NCBI GenBank assembly: GCA_002343395.1
Contig: DDSN01000142.1
Span: 1 to 14,730 of the forward strand
DNA length: 14,730 bases
Source: Hyphomonadaceae bacterium UBA2389
GTDB taxonomy: Bacteria > Pseudomonadota > Alphaproteobacteria > Caulobacterales > Aquidulcibacteraceae
Direction: 5' to 3'
In this document: positions 5,913 to 13,008 of the stretch, in pieces
Position numbering within the stretch: the stretch's first letter is position 1
How the letters are laid out: each line of letters begins with the position of its first letter
Translations under genes and position numbers: made by a program
The notes under the pieces: model-generated
Told to the model about the DNA's origin: nothing
The model's database searches: none
The model's input: the letters and a program-made list of their open reading frames with translations, nothing else

Positions 5913-7595
5913 CGCGAGGAACGCGATCACCAGCAAGAGCGCCAGAGCCGCGGGCTGCGCAAGCGTCCCCCATACCTGACTGAACGGCCGATCCCAGTAA
6001 GCGATCCACCGAAGGCCAAGGCGACCGGCGCCCTTGGCCAGCCCCTCCATCGCCGATTGGACGGTGTCGTAAACCGTGAGGCCCCACCGTCCCAATCTGC
6101 CCGCGACCTTCGCGAGCGGGCCGCTGTAGAATGCATCCGCATCCAGCAAGCGCGCTGGCGACGCTGCCGTGAGCCGCGCGGCGGAGACGTGCAGCAGTAG
6201 ATAAACGCACCCCCCCACACCAAGAAGTTGCGCTTGCGAGGCCACGTTATGCACCGCGAACGGATCGAAGCTCAAATCCGCGGGCATCAGGTCGTAGAGC
6301 CACGTCGGGGCGAGCCCAACCGTTATGCAAAAAAACAGCGCCAAGCTGATTCCAAGCGACATCACGAAAGGCGCTTCGTTGCGGGCCGCCAAGGCGATCC
6401 GCGGTCGATACGCGGCGACCGCGATCCGCAGCACGAACTTCGCGAAGATGACGGCGGGAAGCGCCATCGTGAGCGCCCACAACGGCGTCCAATCCCAATG
6501 GCCAAACGCGTCGAGAGCAACAGTCTGTGTCGCGAACAAGGACGTGCCCGGCGCCGCCGACACCGCCAAGCCGCTCACCACCAGCAACACAGCCGTCAGC
6601 GGCATGTCGCCCGCAAGACCGTCGATCTGCTCCATGCGCGCATCACCGCGCTGCCTCACAACGCCGCCGAGCAGCATCTGCAGCGCCGCGAACGCGATCA
6701 TCACGGCGAATGCATGCCCCTCGGCGCCCGCGAGCGCGATAGGCGAGCCGACGCCGATGAGCGCGACACACACACCAGTTTGGGCGGTCTGCGCATAGGC
6801 CGCCGCCCGCCGCAGATTGGGCTCGGCGACAGCGTACACCGCTCCCAGCACAATCATCGCGCCGCCAATCCAAGTGAGCGCCGGCTCTGAGGGAAACATG
6901 CGCGCAAGGGCGTAGACGCCGATCAATGTCGTGAACGCCGCCGATGCGGCCGCGCCCAACGGCGACGCGTATGCAACCGCGTCCTTGAACCAGACGTGCG
7001 CGAGCGGCGCGCCGGTGCGGATAAGGAGCGCCGAAAGAATGAATGCGCCGCTGATTGTGCCAGCGTTGAGCCGTGTCAGCGCCAGGTCCTGGTTGGAGAC
7101 GAGGTGAAACGCCACGCCGACGAGCAACAGCAGTCCTTCAATCCCCTGCCATATGAGCAACCGCGCTCCAGCCGGATTCGAACCTTCGAGCGGCGACGCG
7201 AGCACAACCCAAGCCGAAGCCAGGCCCGCGAGCGTGAACGCCGCGACAAAACTGACGAGGTCGCCCACGAACAGCGCCGACAGTGCGCCGCCTGCCAGCA
7301 AGAGAATCGCGGCGTCCTCCACGCCATGACGCCGCGCCGCCGAGTAAGGCGCAAGCGTCATCAGAGTGATCAAAACAGCGATCCCGAAGATCCTGTTGAG
7401 GGCGTCCAGACTCAAGAAAACGACTGGCAGCCCCATCTGAGCCACCGCCGTCGCGGCGCCGAACTCGCGCCCCAAAAGCACCGTGAACGCGACAATCGCC
7501 GCCGCCGCGATCAGCCAGGGCCGCGCGAACCGTGGCGCCGCCAAAATGAGAAACGACGCAATGATGAGAACGAAGCCGGGATTAAGCGTCAGCAT
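5904..7595 (-). CDS. Third MrpD/NuoL-like membrane subunit, charged residues replaced
   Basis: This 563-residue protein has about 14 hydrophobic segments and belongs to the antiporter-like (NuoL/M/N, MrpD) family. It can be followed through GDLVSF, HVWFKDAVAYASPLG, AFTTLIGVYALAR, NLRRAAAYAQTAQ and IDGLAGDMPLT. Key charges are missing. The TM5 Glu position is Thr121, the TM7 Lys position is Arg193 and the TM8 Lys (usually AFTTK) is Leu224. The HAFAHxxxKALLFM motif reads HAFAVxxxFAALQM, keeping only His294, and the TM12 Lys is Gln357. After the core there is a C-terminal extension with an amphipathic-looking stretch (about 490-540) and a last membrane helix. I chose the ATG at 7593-7595; it overlaps the previous gene by 14 bases and is preceded by AAGGACGG. 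Family membership is clear, but pumping ability is doubtful. Confidence 0.88.
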   Translation of the reverse strand: MLTLNPGFVLIIASFLILAAPRFARPWLIAAAAIVAFTVLLGREFGAATAVAQMGLPVVFLSLDALNRIFGIAVLITLMTLAPYSAARRHGVEDAAILLLAGGALSALFVGDLVSFVAAFTLAGLASAWVVLASPLEGSNPAGARLLIWQGIEGLLLLVGVAFHLVSNQDLALTRLNAGTISGAFILSALLIRTGAPLAHVWFKDAVAYASPLGAAASAAFTTLIGVYALARMFPSEPALTWIGGAMIVLGAVYAVAEPNLRRAAAYAQTAQTGVCVALIGVGSPIALAGAEGHAFAVMIAFAALQMLLGGVVRQRGDARMEQIDGLAGDMPLTAVLLVVSGLAVSAAPGTSLFATQTVALDAFGHWDWTPLWALTMALPAVIFAKFVLRIAVAAYRPRIALAARNEAPFVMSLGISLALFFCITVGLAPTWLYDLMPADLSFDPFAVHNVASQAQLLGVGGCVYLLLHVSAARLTAASPARLLDADAFYSGPLAKVAGRLGRWGLTVYDTVQSAMEGLAKGAGRLGLRWIAYWDRPFSQVWGTLAQPAALALLLVIAFLASA

Positions 7596-7827
7596 CGCTT
7601 CCGTCCTTGCCTCTGCCCAACACCATCGCCACAAGGCGCGCGCCAATCACCGCGAAAACCGCGGCCGCCGCTCCAAGCGCCGCCGCTCCGCCAGGTGCGG
7701 CGCCGATCCAAAATGCCGGTTGCGCCGGCTGCATGAAGTCCAGCGCGAGGCCGGCAAGGGCGCCCGCGCCGCAAACCACCATCAAAGGCCCCACCGCGCC
7801 GCCGGGCTTTGCGCGTCGTTTGCTCAT
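7582..7827 (-). CDS. Small 81-residue membrane protein of the Mrp-like operon
   Basis: The ATG at 7825-7827 overlaps the stop of the preceding large subunit (ATGA), and the end overlaps the next gene by 14 bases, so it is embedded in the operon. The protein has a basic start (MSKRRAK), a hydrophobic helix at about residues 12-31, a short FMQPAQPAFWIG turn, a second helix at about 44-70, and a charged tail (GRGKDGSDAD). I recognise no family. As far as I recall, small two-helix proteins sit at the same place in other clusters with three MrpD-like subunits, so it is probably an accessory subunit. That role is inferred from position only. Confidence 0.7.
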   Translation of the reverse strand: MSKRRAKPGGAVGPLMVVCGAGALAGLALDFMQPAQPAFWIGAAPGGAAALGAAAAVFAVIGARLVAMVLGRGKDGSDADA

Positions 7828-9290
7828 GGCTGCGGCGTCCAGACCGGCGCCAGAAACGCCGCCAGCGGATCGGCGGCGATCAACAACCATAAAGTCGCCG
7901 CCGCGCTCAGCACGACCGGCGCGACAAGCGCGATCGAAGCACCGTCTGGCCGATGAAAGGGATCGGGCGGCGCGCGCGCGGCTAAGGCGTTGGCGGCCAA
8001 CGGACCCAGGTGAGCGAAAGTGAGTATCGCAGCAAGCCCAACGAGCGCCGCCGCCCAGGTCAGACCGGCGCTCGCGGCGCCGGTGATCAACCAAAGTTTC
8101 GCCCAGGCGCCGGAGAACGGCGGCATGCCGATCATGCTTGCGCACGCAAGCGCAAAAGCCGCGAGGCTCCAGGGCATCACGCGGCCAAGGCCCGTGTAGT
8201 CTCCCGCGCTCTGCCGCGTTGTCACCGCCGCGACCGAACCCACCACCATGCTCAGCGTCGCCGAAGCGAAAATAGTCGCGGTGAGTTGCAGCGCGCCGGC
8301 GAAGAGGCCAACGGGAAGCGCCAACAGAACGGCCAACAAGACGGCGAGCGACTGCGCGATGCAGGAATACGCCAATCGCTCGCGCATATCTTGGCGTGAC
8401 AGCGCGATGAGCGCCGCCCCGCACATGCCGACGCCCGCGACCGCGATGAGGCTTCTGGTCGCGAAGGCGGCTTCGTGCAGCGCCGGCCCGAAGACGAACG
8501 CGGCGACCTTGAAAACGCCGATCCCTCCGGCCGGGACCACCGCCAAAGCTTGTACCGTGGTGAGCGCCGGCGGCGGCGCGATAGCCGCGGCCGGGAGCCA
8601 TCGATGCAGGGGCGGCAACGCGGTCGTCGCCAGGCCCACGACAAACATAACAAGCAGCGCGTTCGCTGTTAGAGCGTCGACCCGCCCCGCAAGCACGCCC
8701 CCGGTTTGGAAGTCCAGCGCGCCGACAATGGCGTACGTCCAAACCATCGCGGGGAGGAATAGTCCAACCGACGCGGCGAGCAGCGTTGCGAGAAACAACC
8801 GCCCCGCGGCCGCCGACTCCGCATCGCCGCGATGAGCGACAAGCGGAAACGCCGCAAGCGTCAGCGCCTGGTTGGCGACAAAAAGCGTGAACAGATTGGC
8901 GGAGAACGCCACCGCCATCACCGCGCCGACGCAGAGCGCGATGAACACCATCAGACGCACAGGCGCGGGTTCACGCGTGACGCGCATCAATCCAACCGTA
9001 TGTAAGGCGTGCAGCACGCTGCACACCGCGATGACGGCGGCCGTCAACGCCGCGAACGGTTCTACCGCCAGCGCCAAGTCGACATTCGGCAGAGGCTGCA
9101 CCAACGCAATGCGCGCGGCCTCGCCCGCCGCGGCCGCCTGCAATAGACGCCAAGCGCACGCCGCGGTGAACAGGGACAACGAAACGAACACGACGTCGCG
9201 CATCCCTGGCGGACGCGCCAGAATGACTGTGAGCAAGGCTTGCGCGAGCGGACCAAGCACGACGCCCAGAAGCGCGAGTTCGGCGGTCAT
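7824..9290 (-). CDS. Second MrpD-like membrane subunit, lacking the key Glu and Lys residues
   Basis: This 488-residue protein has about 14 membrane segments. It aligns well with MrpD/NuoM-type subunits through NLFTLF...ALTLAAFPLVAH, PLHRWLPAAAIAPPP, RERLAYSCIAQS and SMIGMPPFSGAWAKLWL. The surrounding motifs are conserved, but the residues that carry protons in the family are not. The TM5 Glu (usually FYELLTLATYPLV) is Gln141, the TM7 Lys before PLH is Thr222, the TM8 Lys (usually VVKAG) is Pro253, and the TM10 His and Lys are Ala338 and Ser343. Only the TM12 Lys (Lys398) remains. Its ATG overlaps the previous stop (ATGA at 9287-9290). The replacement positions come from alignment by eye against remembered family motifs. 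Confidence 0.9.
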   Translation of the reverse strand: MTAELALLGVVLGPLAQALLTVILARPPGMRDVVFVSLSLFTAACAWRLLQAAAAGEAARIALVQPLPNVDLALAVEPFAALTAAVIAVCSVLHALHTVGLMRVTREPAPVRLMVFIALCVGAVMAVAFSANLFTLFVANQALTLAAFPLVAHRGDAESAAAGRLFLATLLAASVGLFLPAMVWTYAIVGALDFQTGGVLAGRVDALTANALLVMFVVGLATTALPPLHRWLPAAAIAPPPALTTVQALAVVPAGGIGVFKVAAFVFGPALHEAAFATRSLIAVAGVGMCGAALIALSRQDMRERLAYSCIAQSLAVLLAVLLALPVGLFAGALQLTATIFASATLSMVVGSVAAVTTRQSAGDYTGLGRVMPWSLAAFALACASMIGMPPFSGAWAKLWLITGAASAGLTWAAALVGLAAILTFAHLGPLAANALAARAPPDPFHRPDGASIALVAPVVLSAAATLWLLIAADPLAAFLAPVWTPQP

Positions 9291-10735
9291 GGCGCAACCA
9301 TCGCTGCGGCGTCAGCGGCGGCAAGCAGCGCTTGCGGCGCCAACCCAAGCGCAATCACGATCACCCCGGCCGCCAACGCGGGAAACGAGGCATACCGCCA
9401 CCGATCGCCGCTCCGCGCCTGCACCTCTTGCGCGCGACGAAAATAGACTCGCTCGATCAATTGGCCGCCGTAAAATACGGCGGCCAGCGAGGCCAACGTC
9501 ATCGCGCCCACCGGCCACCACCAATCAACACCGACCCCCGCTTCGACAAGGCGCCAGCGCCCAAGGAAGCCGATGGTCATTGGCGCGCCAATCAAACTCG
9601 CCGCACCAAAGGTAAAAGCCGCCGACGAAAACGGCGCGCGACGCGCCAAGCCGTCGATGTCATTGACTTTGTAACTTTCGGAAACGGTCGCCGCGCCGAA
9701 CAATGCTAGCCCCGCCCCGACAATCGCGGTGATTTGAATGAGCCCGGCGGCAAAGCCCGCGGGCGACCCAAGCGATACGCAGAGCATGACGCCGCCCATT
9801 TGAGCGGTGAGCGCGTAGGCGATCAAACGGCGCAAATCGCGCGCGCCGATGGCCTGCACCGACCCGATGACGACGCACGCCACGCCGAGCGGCGCGAGGG
9901 CCCAGAAAACAGCGGCCCCGAATTCGGGTGCGACGACGCCGTAGCTCACGACGCGCACGATCGCCAGCAAGGCGCCGGCGGCGCTCACGCACCCTACAGC
10001 GAGCAACGTCGCGGCGTTCGCGCGCGTGAAGGCCGCGCCAACCCAAAGATGGAAGGGCGCGACCCCGGCTTTCAGCGCAACGCCTCCCAGCACTAAGGCG
10101 AAACCCACCGAAAAGGGCTGGGAATCGAAGGATAGATTTTCCGCGAGCATACTCAGGCTCAGAGTCCCCGTCGCGTCCGCGATCAGCGCCAGGCCCACCA
10201 TCGAGAACGCGACGCCGACAGCGCCAACGCTCAGCATACGCGCAGCTGCGTTGAGCGGCGTGCGCTTGCCTTCGCCGCCGAGCGCCACGACGCCAACGCC
10301 GGCAAGCCAAGCGATCTCGGTCCCAAGCATCAACACCAAGGCGTTGGTCGTGTACGCTGCTGCAAGCCAACCCGCCGCGCTCAGAAGCACGAGGACGATC
10401 GTCAAGGCCCCATCGCGCGACGCGCTCGCTCTCGCGCCGGCGCCGATCGCGGCCAAAAGGGCGGCTACCGACACCACGCCCGCCGCGAACGCGCCCAACC
10501 GGTCTGGAACGAGCGCGACACCTTCGGCGGCAGTCCGCAGCGGCGCGCCAAACACCAGCGCACGCGCGGCCAGATCGGTTGCGATCGCCGCGGAGATCAA
10601 AGATGCGAAGACCCCGATTATCCACCCAAACCGCGCGTTCAGCGTGACGATGCAGAGCGCAGCGCCCGCGATCGGCGCCGCCACGGCCAACAACGGCGCG
10701 TGAACGCGCGCGAGAGCGATTGCGTCTTCAATCAC
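9287..10735 (-). CDS. mrpD: First MrpD/NuoN-like membrane subunit
   Basis: This 482-residue protein starts at GTG 10733-10735, which overlaps the TGA of mrpC (GTGA). No ATG fits, as the first internal Met lies far inside. It most resembles NuoN/MrpD: TNALVLMLGTEIAWL with the TM5 Glu140, ALKAGVAPFHLWVGAAF with the TM7 Lys222, DLRRLIAYALTAQMGG, and LIGAPMTIGFLGRW near TM12. Of the three large subunits it is the only one to keep the TM5 Glu/TM7 Lys pair. The TM8 Lys position is Ala252 and the TM12 Lys is a conservative Arg393. It probably forms the one ion path with intact entry residues in this complex. The assignment to MrpD rather than NuoN is by context. Confidence 0.9.
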   Translation of the reverse strand: MIEDAIALARVHAPLLAVAAPIAGAALCIVTLNARFGWIIGVFASLISAAIATDLAARALVFGAPLRTAAEGVALVPDRLGAFAAGVVSVAALLAAIGAGARASASRDGALTIVLVLLSAAGWLAAAYTTNALVLMLGTEIAWLAGVGVVALGGEGKRTPLNAAARMLSVGAVGVAFSMVGLALIADATGTLSLSMLAENLSFDSQPFSVGFALVLGGVALKAGVAPFHLWVGAAFTRANAATLLAVGCVSAAGALLAIVRVVSYGVVAPEFGAAVFWALAPLGVACVVIGSVQAIGARDLRRLIAYALTAQMGGVMLCVSLGSPAGFAAGLIQITAIVGAGLALFGAATVSESYKVNDIDGLARRAPFSSAAFTFGAASLIGAPMTIGFLGRWRLVEAGVGVDWWWPVGAMTLASLAAVFYGGQLIERVYFRRAQEVQARSGDRWRYASFPALAAGVIVIALGLAPQALLAAADAAAMVAP

Positions 10736-11052
10736 GGCGTCGTCTCTTGCGCCTCGGCCTGCGCATCCGCGGCGTCGATCTCTTGGAGTTCGATCGTCCC
10801 ATACGCCTCCTGCAGACGCACCAGGACAGCCACGCCAACGAGCGCATAGCCGAATATCAACGCGCCCCCTGCAAGCATCAGCGCTTGGGAGGCGCCTATG
10901 ACGACACAGACCATCAATGCGCCGAGCATCGTCAGCACCTGCGCGGTCAAACGCTTCGCCAAGTTCGAGGCCAACCAAGCGCCCGCAAAACCAATCGCCA
11001 TGAGCGCCGCGCTGAGGGCGACAAGCGCGTATGTCAAAGCCGGATCGCGCAT
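10732..11052 (-). CDS. mrpC: MrpC/NuoK-like small membrane subunit
   Basis: This 106-residue protein has three membrane helices (about 8-29, 36-56 and 60-80) and a charged acidic tail (EAYGTIELQEIDAADAQAEAQ), as in MrpC/MnhC and NuoK. The last helix keeps the SQALMLAGGALIFGYALVGVAV pattern, corresponding to the family's PQALVLTAIVIGFA. The usual DPLP before the Gln is replaced by VIGAS. The ATG at 11050-11052 directly follows a TTG in frame (11053-11055) and comes 3 bases after the stop of the MrpB-like gene; I prefer the ATG. Its stop overlaps the GTG start of the next gene. MrpC is the small subunit that, with MrpA and MrpD, builds the membrane arm. Confidence 0.8.
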   Translation of the reverse strand: MRDPALTYALVALSAALMAIGFAGAWLASNLAKRLTAQVLTMLGALMVCVVIGASQALMLAGGALIFGYALVGVAVLVRLQEAYGTIELQEIDAADAQAEAQETTP

Positions 11053-11055
11053 CAA

Positions 11056-11433
11056 TCAGGGACCGTCTCTGAGGGTCGGCGCGCGACCGAAAGCGACAAT
11101 GGCGCCGATTGACGCCGCCGCCGTGGTTACAAGAAAGGCGCCCGCCTCAATGAGCTGCGGCGCAAAGGCCCAGCGCGGAGCGCCGGCGCCCGTCACCGCG
11201 ATGAGCGTCCCGATCGACAGCAGCGCACGCGCCACCGGCGCGGGCAACGCGGCGCGCGCTACGCCGACGCCGGCGACCAGGCCGTGAAGCGCGAACGCCA
11301 TGGCGCACACAAGACCCGCGACAAATCCGACCCCGAACGGCGCACGCAGAACCAGCAGCGCAAATGCAAGGAGCACAATGAGCGGTCCATGCAGGCGCAA
11401 CGTCTCTTGAAGGCTGAAGGGCGACGGCGCCAT
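11056..11433 (-). CDS. mrpB: MrpB-like (MnhB domain) membrane subunit, divergent
   Basis: This 125-residue protein has about four hydrophobic segments. The order in the operon (after the NuoJ-like gene, before mrpC) and the segment LRLHGPLIVLLAFALL...GVGFVAGLV fit the MnhB family. The family's HGHxxPGGGFxGG loop is reduced to PFGVGFVAG, so the histidines and most of the glycine motif are gone. The start is taken as ATG 11431-11433, giving a TGATG overlap with the previous stop. A GTG one codon earlier (11434-11436) is also possible. The assignment rests on position and partial similarity, so it is less certain than that of the E, F and G subunits. Confidence 0.68.
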   Translation of the reverse strand: MAPSPFSLQETLRLHGPLIVLLAFALLVLRAPFGVGFVAGLVCAMAFALHGLVAGVGVARAALPAPVARALLSIGTLIAVTGAGAPRWAFAPQLIEAGAFLVTTAAASIGAIVAFGRAPTLRDGP

Positions 11434-11915
11434 CACTTGCGGCCACCCGCCGTCAGAACGCCGCGCTCCCCGTACCCAAGCAAGCCAAGCACTGCCGCCC
11501 CAACGACCAGCGACAACAGCATCAGCCAGAAACCCACATCACCGAGCGCCACGCCCGAGAGCGTCGTCGACATCGCGGCGCGACGGCCCACGACGAGAGC
11601 TACAGGCGCCGTAGCCGCGAAAGCGACGAGCGCGCCAAGCCACGCCCATCGCGCGTGCAGGCCTTTGGTCGCGCGCGCGCTCAATGCGACGCCGGAGAGC
11701 AACAGGAGCGGCGCCCACACCACGGCGGCGACCGCCACGCCCGTCGCCCCCTGGCCGGACTCAAGCAACACCATGAAGGACGTGGCCTGCGCCGCGGTGA
11801 CGACCAAATAAGAGACGGTTGCAAACAAGGATCGCGACAGCAAGGCGGCGACACCCGCCCCTAAAGCGCCCGCGGCAAGCCCGAGCGCCATCACCTGAAA
11901 CGCCAAGTTTGTCAT
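11433..11915 (-). CDS. NuoJ-like subunit corresponding to the MrpA C-terminal (MbhD/MbhE) part
   Basis: This 160-residue protein has about five membrane helices. The ATG (11913-11915) overlaps the stop of mrpG, and the end shares one base with the next start (TGATG). The first part, LLSRSLFATVSYLVVTAAQ...FMVLLESGQGATGVAVAAVVWAPLLLLSG, follows the pattern of MbhD/DUF4040 and of NuoJ. The last part, DVGFWLMLLSLVVGAAVLGLLG, resembles the closing helix of NuoJ (FELASVLLLVALVGA). In usual Mrp systems this region is the C-terminal end of MrpA; here it is a free-standing gene, as in Mbh-type complexes. The GAPDxALTQ-like segment of MbhD is not conserved. The choice between DUF4040 and NuoJ needs a profile search. 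Confidence 0.65.
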   Translation of the reverse strand: MTNLAFQVMALGLAAGALGAGVAALLSRSLFATVSYLVVTAAQATSFMVLLESGQGATGVAVAAVVWAPLLLLSGVALSARATKGLHARWAWLGALVAFAATAPVALVVGRRAAMSTTLSGVALGDVGFWLMLLSLVVGAAVLGLLGYGERGVLTAGGRK

Positions 11916-12253
11916 GGCTCGCGTGTCCGGAATTCGCCGGCGCCGGTCAGCGGCGCCAGGCCGCCGTGATGCGCCCCGCCGAGGGTCAAATGCGATAGAA
12001 CAGGCGTTAGCACCACCAACAACGCGGCCAGCAAAAGCACGCGCGCTGCTGTGTCGCCATCCCGGGCCAATATCGCCAATCCCAACAGCACAATGGGCGC
12101 GCCCAATCCATTGGCCAACGCGGCGGCGTGAACGCGCGTGTAAACGTCGGGCAGACGCCATTGCCCAGCGACGCCCACCAGCATGACGCCGATGCCGACC
12201 GACGTGATGACGGCGCCGACCACGTCGCGCGCCATATTGAGCGCTTCTTGCAT
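11912..12253 (-). CDS. mrpG: Monovalent cation/proton antiporter subunit MrpG
   Basis: This 113-residue protein has three membrane helices and the characteristic MrpG/MnhG loop GQWRLPDVYTRVHAAALANGLGAPIVLLGLAI, which is well conserved here. MrpG is a small structural subunit of Mrp and Mbh complexes. The ATG at 12251-12253 overlaps the mrpF stop as TGATG; a TTG directly before it (12254-12256) is an alternative. The C terminus (GGAHHGGLAPLTGAGEF) runs past the last helix. The stop overlaps the start of the NuoJ-like gene. Confidence 0.9.
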   Translation of the reverse strand: MQEALNMARDVVGAVITSVGIGVMLVGVAGQWRLPDVYTRVHAAALANGLGAPIVLLGLAILARDGDTAARVLLLAALLVVLTPVLSHLTLGGAHHGGLAPLTGAGEFRTREP

Positions 12254-12540
12254 CAACGTCTCTCCATTTCAGAAGTCAGCGGCGTCTGAAACGAACGAAC
12301 GCGAAATATCTTCAGCGCCGCGACACCAAGCACCAGGGCGCCAAATACAAAGACGTAGCTGATGTCGATCAGCGCGGCTTGGTTCGCCGCCACCGCGACC
12401 GCGGCCATCAACACAGCCGCATTCACGAGCGCGCCACGGGCCGCCAACGCGCGGTCGTGCAGAGTCGGCCCGGTAAACGCGCGCAAGAGCGACAACAACA
12501 GGATCAGAACAACCCCAGCCGACAACAGCACAACGATCAC
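12253..12540 (-). CDS. mrpF: Monovalent cation/proton antiporter subunit MrpF
   Basis: This 95-residue protein has three helices and the MrpF/MnhF pattern: LLRAFTGPTLHDRALAARG between helices 1 and 2 (family form RxxxGPTxxDRxxA) and LIDISYVFVFGALVLGVAALKIFR at the end, with the conserved Asp. The start is GTG at 12538-12540, overlapping the mrpE stop (GTGA); no nearby ATG offers a better start. It is one of the more conserved members of this operon. Confidence 0.92.
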   Translation of the reverse strand: MIVVLLSAGVVLILLLSLLRAFTGPTLHDRALAARGALVNAAVLMAAVAVAANQAALIDISYVFVFGALVLGVAALKIFRVRSFQTPLTSEMERR

Positions 12541-12929
12541 CGCCTCGCCCCCGTGAGATCGTCCTCGATCAGAACGTGCACGAGCAGGCCTTTTGCATCG
12601 CTATCGACCACCGCTCCGCCAGCGAGCAAATCGCCGCCTGCCGCCAGTTCCTGCGCGCTGATGTGGACGAGCGCCGGCTGCAACGCCCGCCGCGAGCCAA
12701 GCACAGCCTCAATAATCCTGCTCGCATCTCGGAAACGCGCCAAAATCCACCGGACATTTCGCGGCCACGCCGCGGAGGCGCGCGGCGCGCCGCCGAAACG
12801 CATCGCGACAATCGTGCACGCGAGCGCGGCGCTAAACGCCAGCGCCCAATCCAAAGGCGTGTGCCAGCGTCCCGTCGCCAAGAGCCAAACGATCGCCAGC
12901 CAAAACAGCATCGCTGCGGATTGAAGCAT
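12537..12929 (-). CDS. mrpE: Monovalent cation/proton antiporter subunit MrpE (short form)
   Basis: This 130-residue protein starts at the ATG 12927-12929, preceded by GAGG (minus strand, 12937-12940) at 7 bases. It has two N-terminal membrane helices (about 5-20 and 27-47) and then a soluble part with RNVRWILARFRDASRIIEAVLG and PALVHISAQELAAGGDLLAGGAVVDSDAKGLLVHVL. The second matches the cytoplasmic MnhE domain, in which a beta-rich segment precedes the final LxVHxL. Typical MrpE proteins are about 160 residues, so this is a compact version. It is the first gene of the ten-gene operon, and its stop overlaps the GTG of mrpF. Confidence 0.85.
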   Translation of the reverse strand: MLQSAAMLFWLAIVWLLATGRWHTPLDWALAFSAALACTIVAMRFGGAPRASAAWPRNVRWILARFRDASRIIEAVLGSRRALQPALVHISAQELAAGGDLLAGGAVVDSDAKGLLVHVLIEDDLTGARR

Positions 12930-12936
12930 GCCAGAG

Positions 12937-12957
12937 CCTCGCCGCGCCCGCGGCGCG
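12937..12957 (-). promoter_or_regulatory. Hairpin next to the ribosome binding site of mrpE
   Basis: CGCGCC-GCG-GGCGCG (stem halves 12952-12957 and 12943-12948) forms a strong GC hairpin in the mRNA just before the GAGG ribosome binding site (12937-12940). It could restrict translation of the first operon gene or slow transcription coming from the DUF2336 gene. No T run follows, so it is not a normal terminator. In such GC-rich DNA a stem of this size may arise by chance. Confidence 0.25.
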
Positions 12958-13008
12958 CCAAGCCGGCTTAGCGGGAGCGGTGCGGATTCGCCAGCCGAAC
13001 TGCAGCGC

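Noticed and set aside
6228..7736. Long plus-strand open frames opposite the third MrpD-like gene
   Set aside because: Their translations are very rich in Arg, His and Gln, the usual antisense shadow of a GC-rich membrane protein gene, and match no family I know.
7582..8742. A long open minus-strand frame of 386 codons ending with the small membrane protein
   Set aside because: Only its last 81 codons are supported; the upstream part is an Arg/Gly-rich shadow of the second MrpD-like subunit in another frame.
5904..12929. Operon considered as part of a standard complex I (nuo) locus
   Set aside because: MrpE, MrpF and MrpG are present and no nuoA-I or nuoH gene is seen, so it belongs to the Mrp/Mbh branch.
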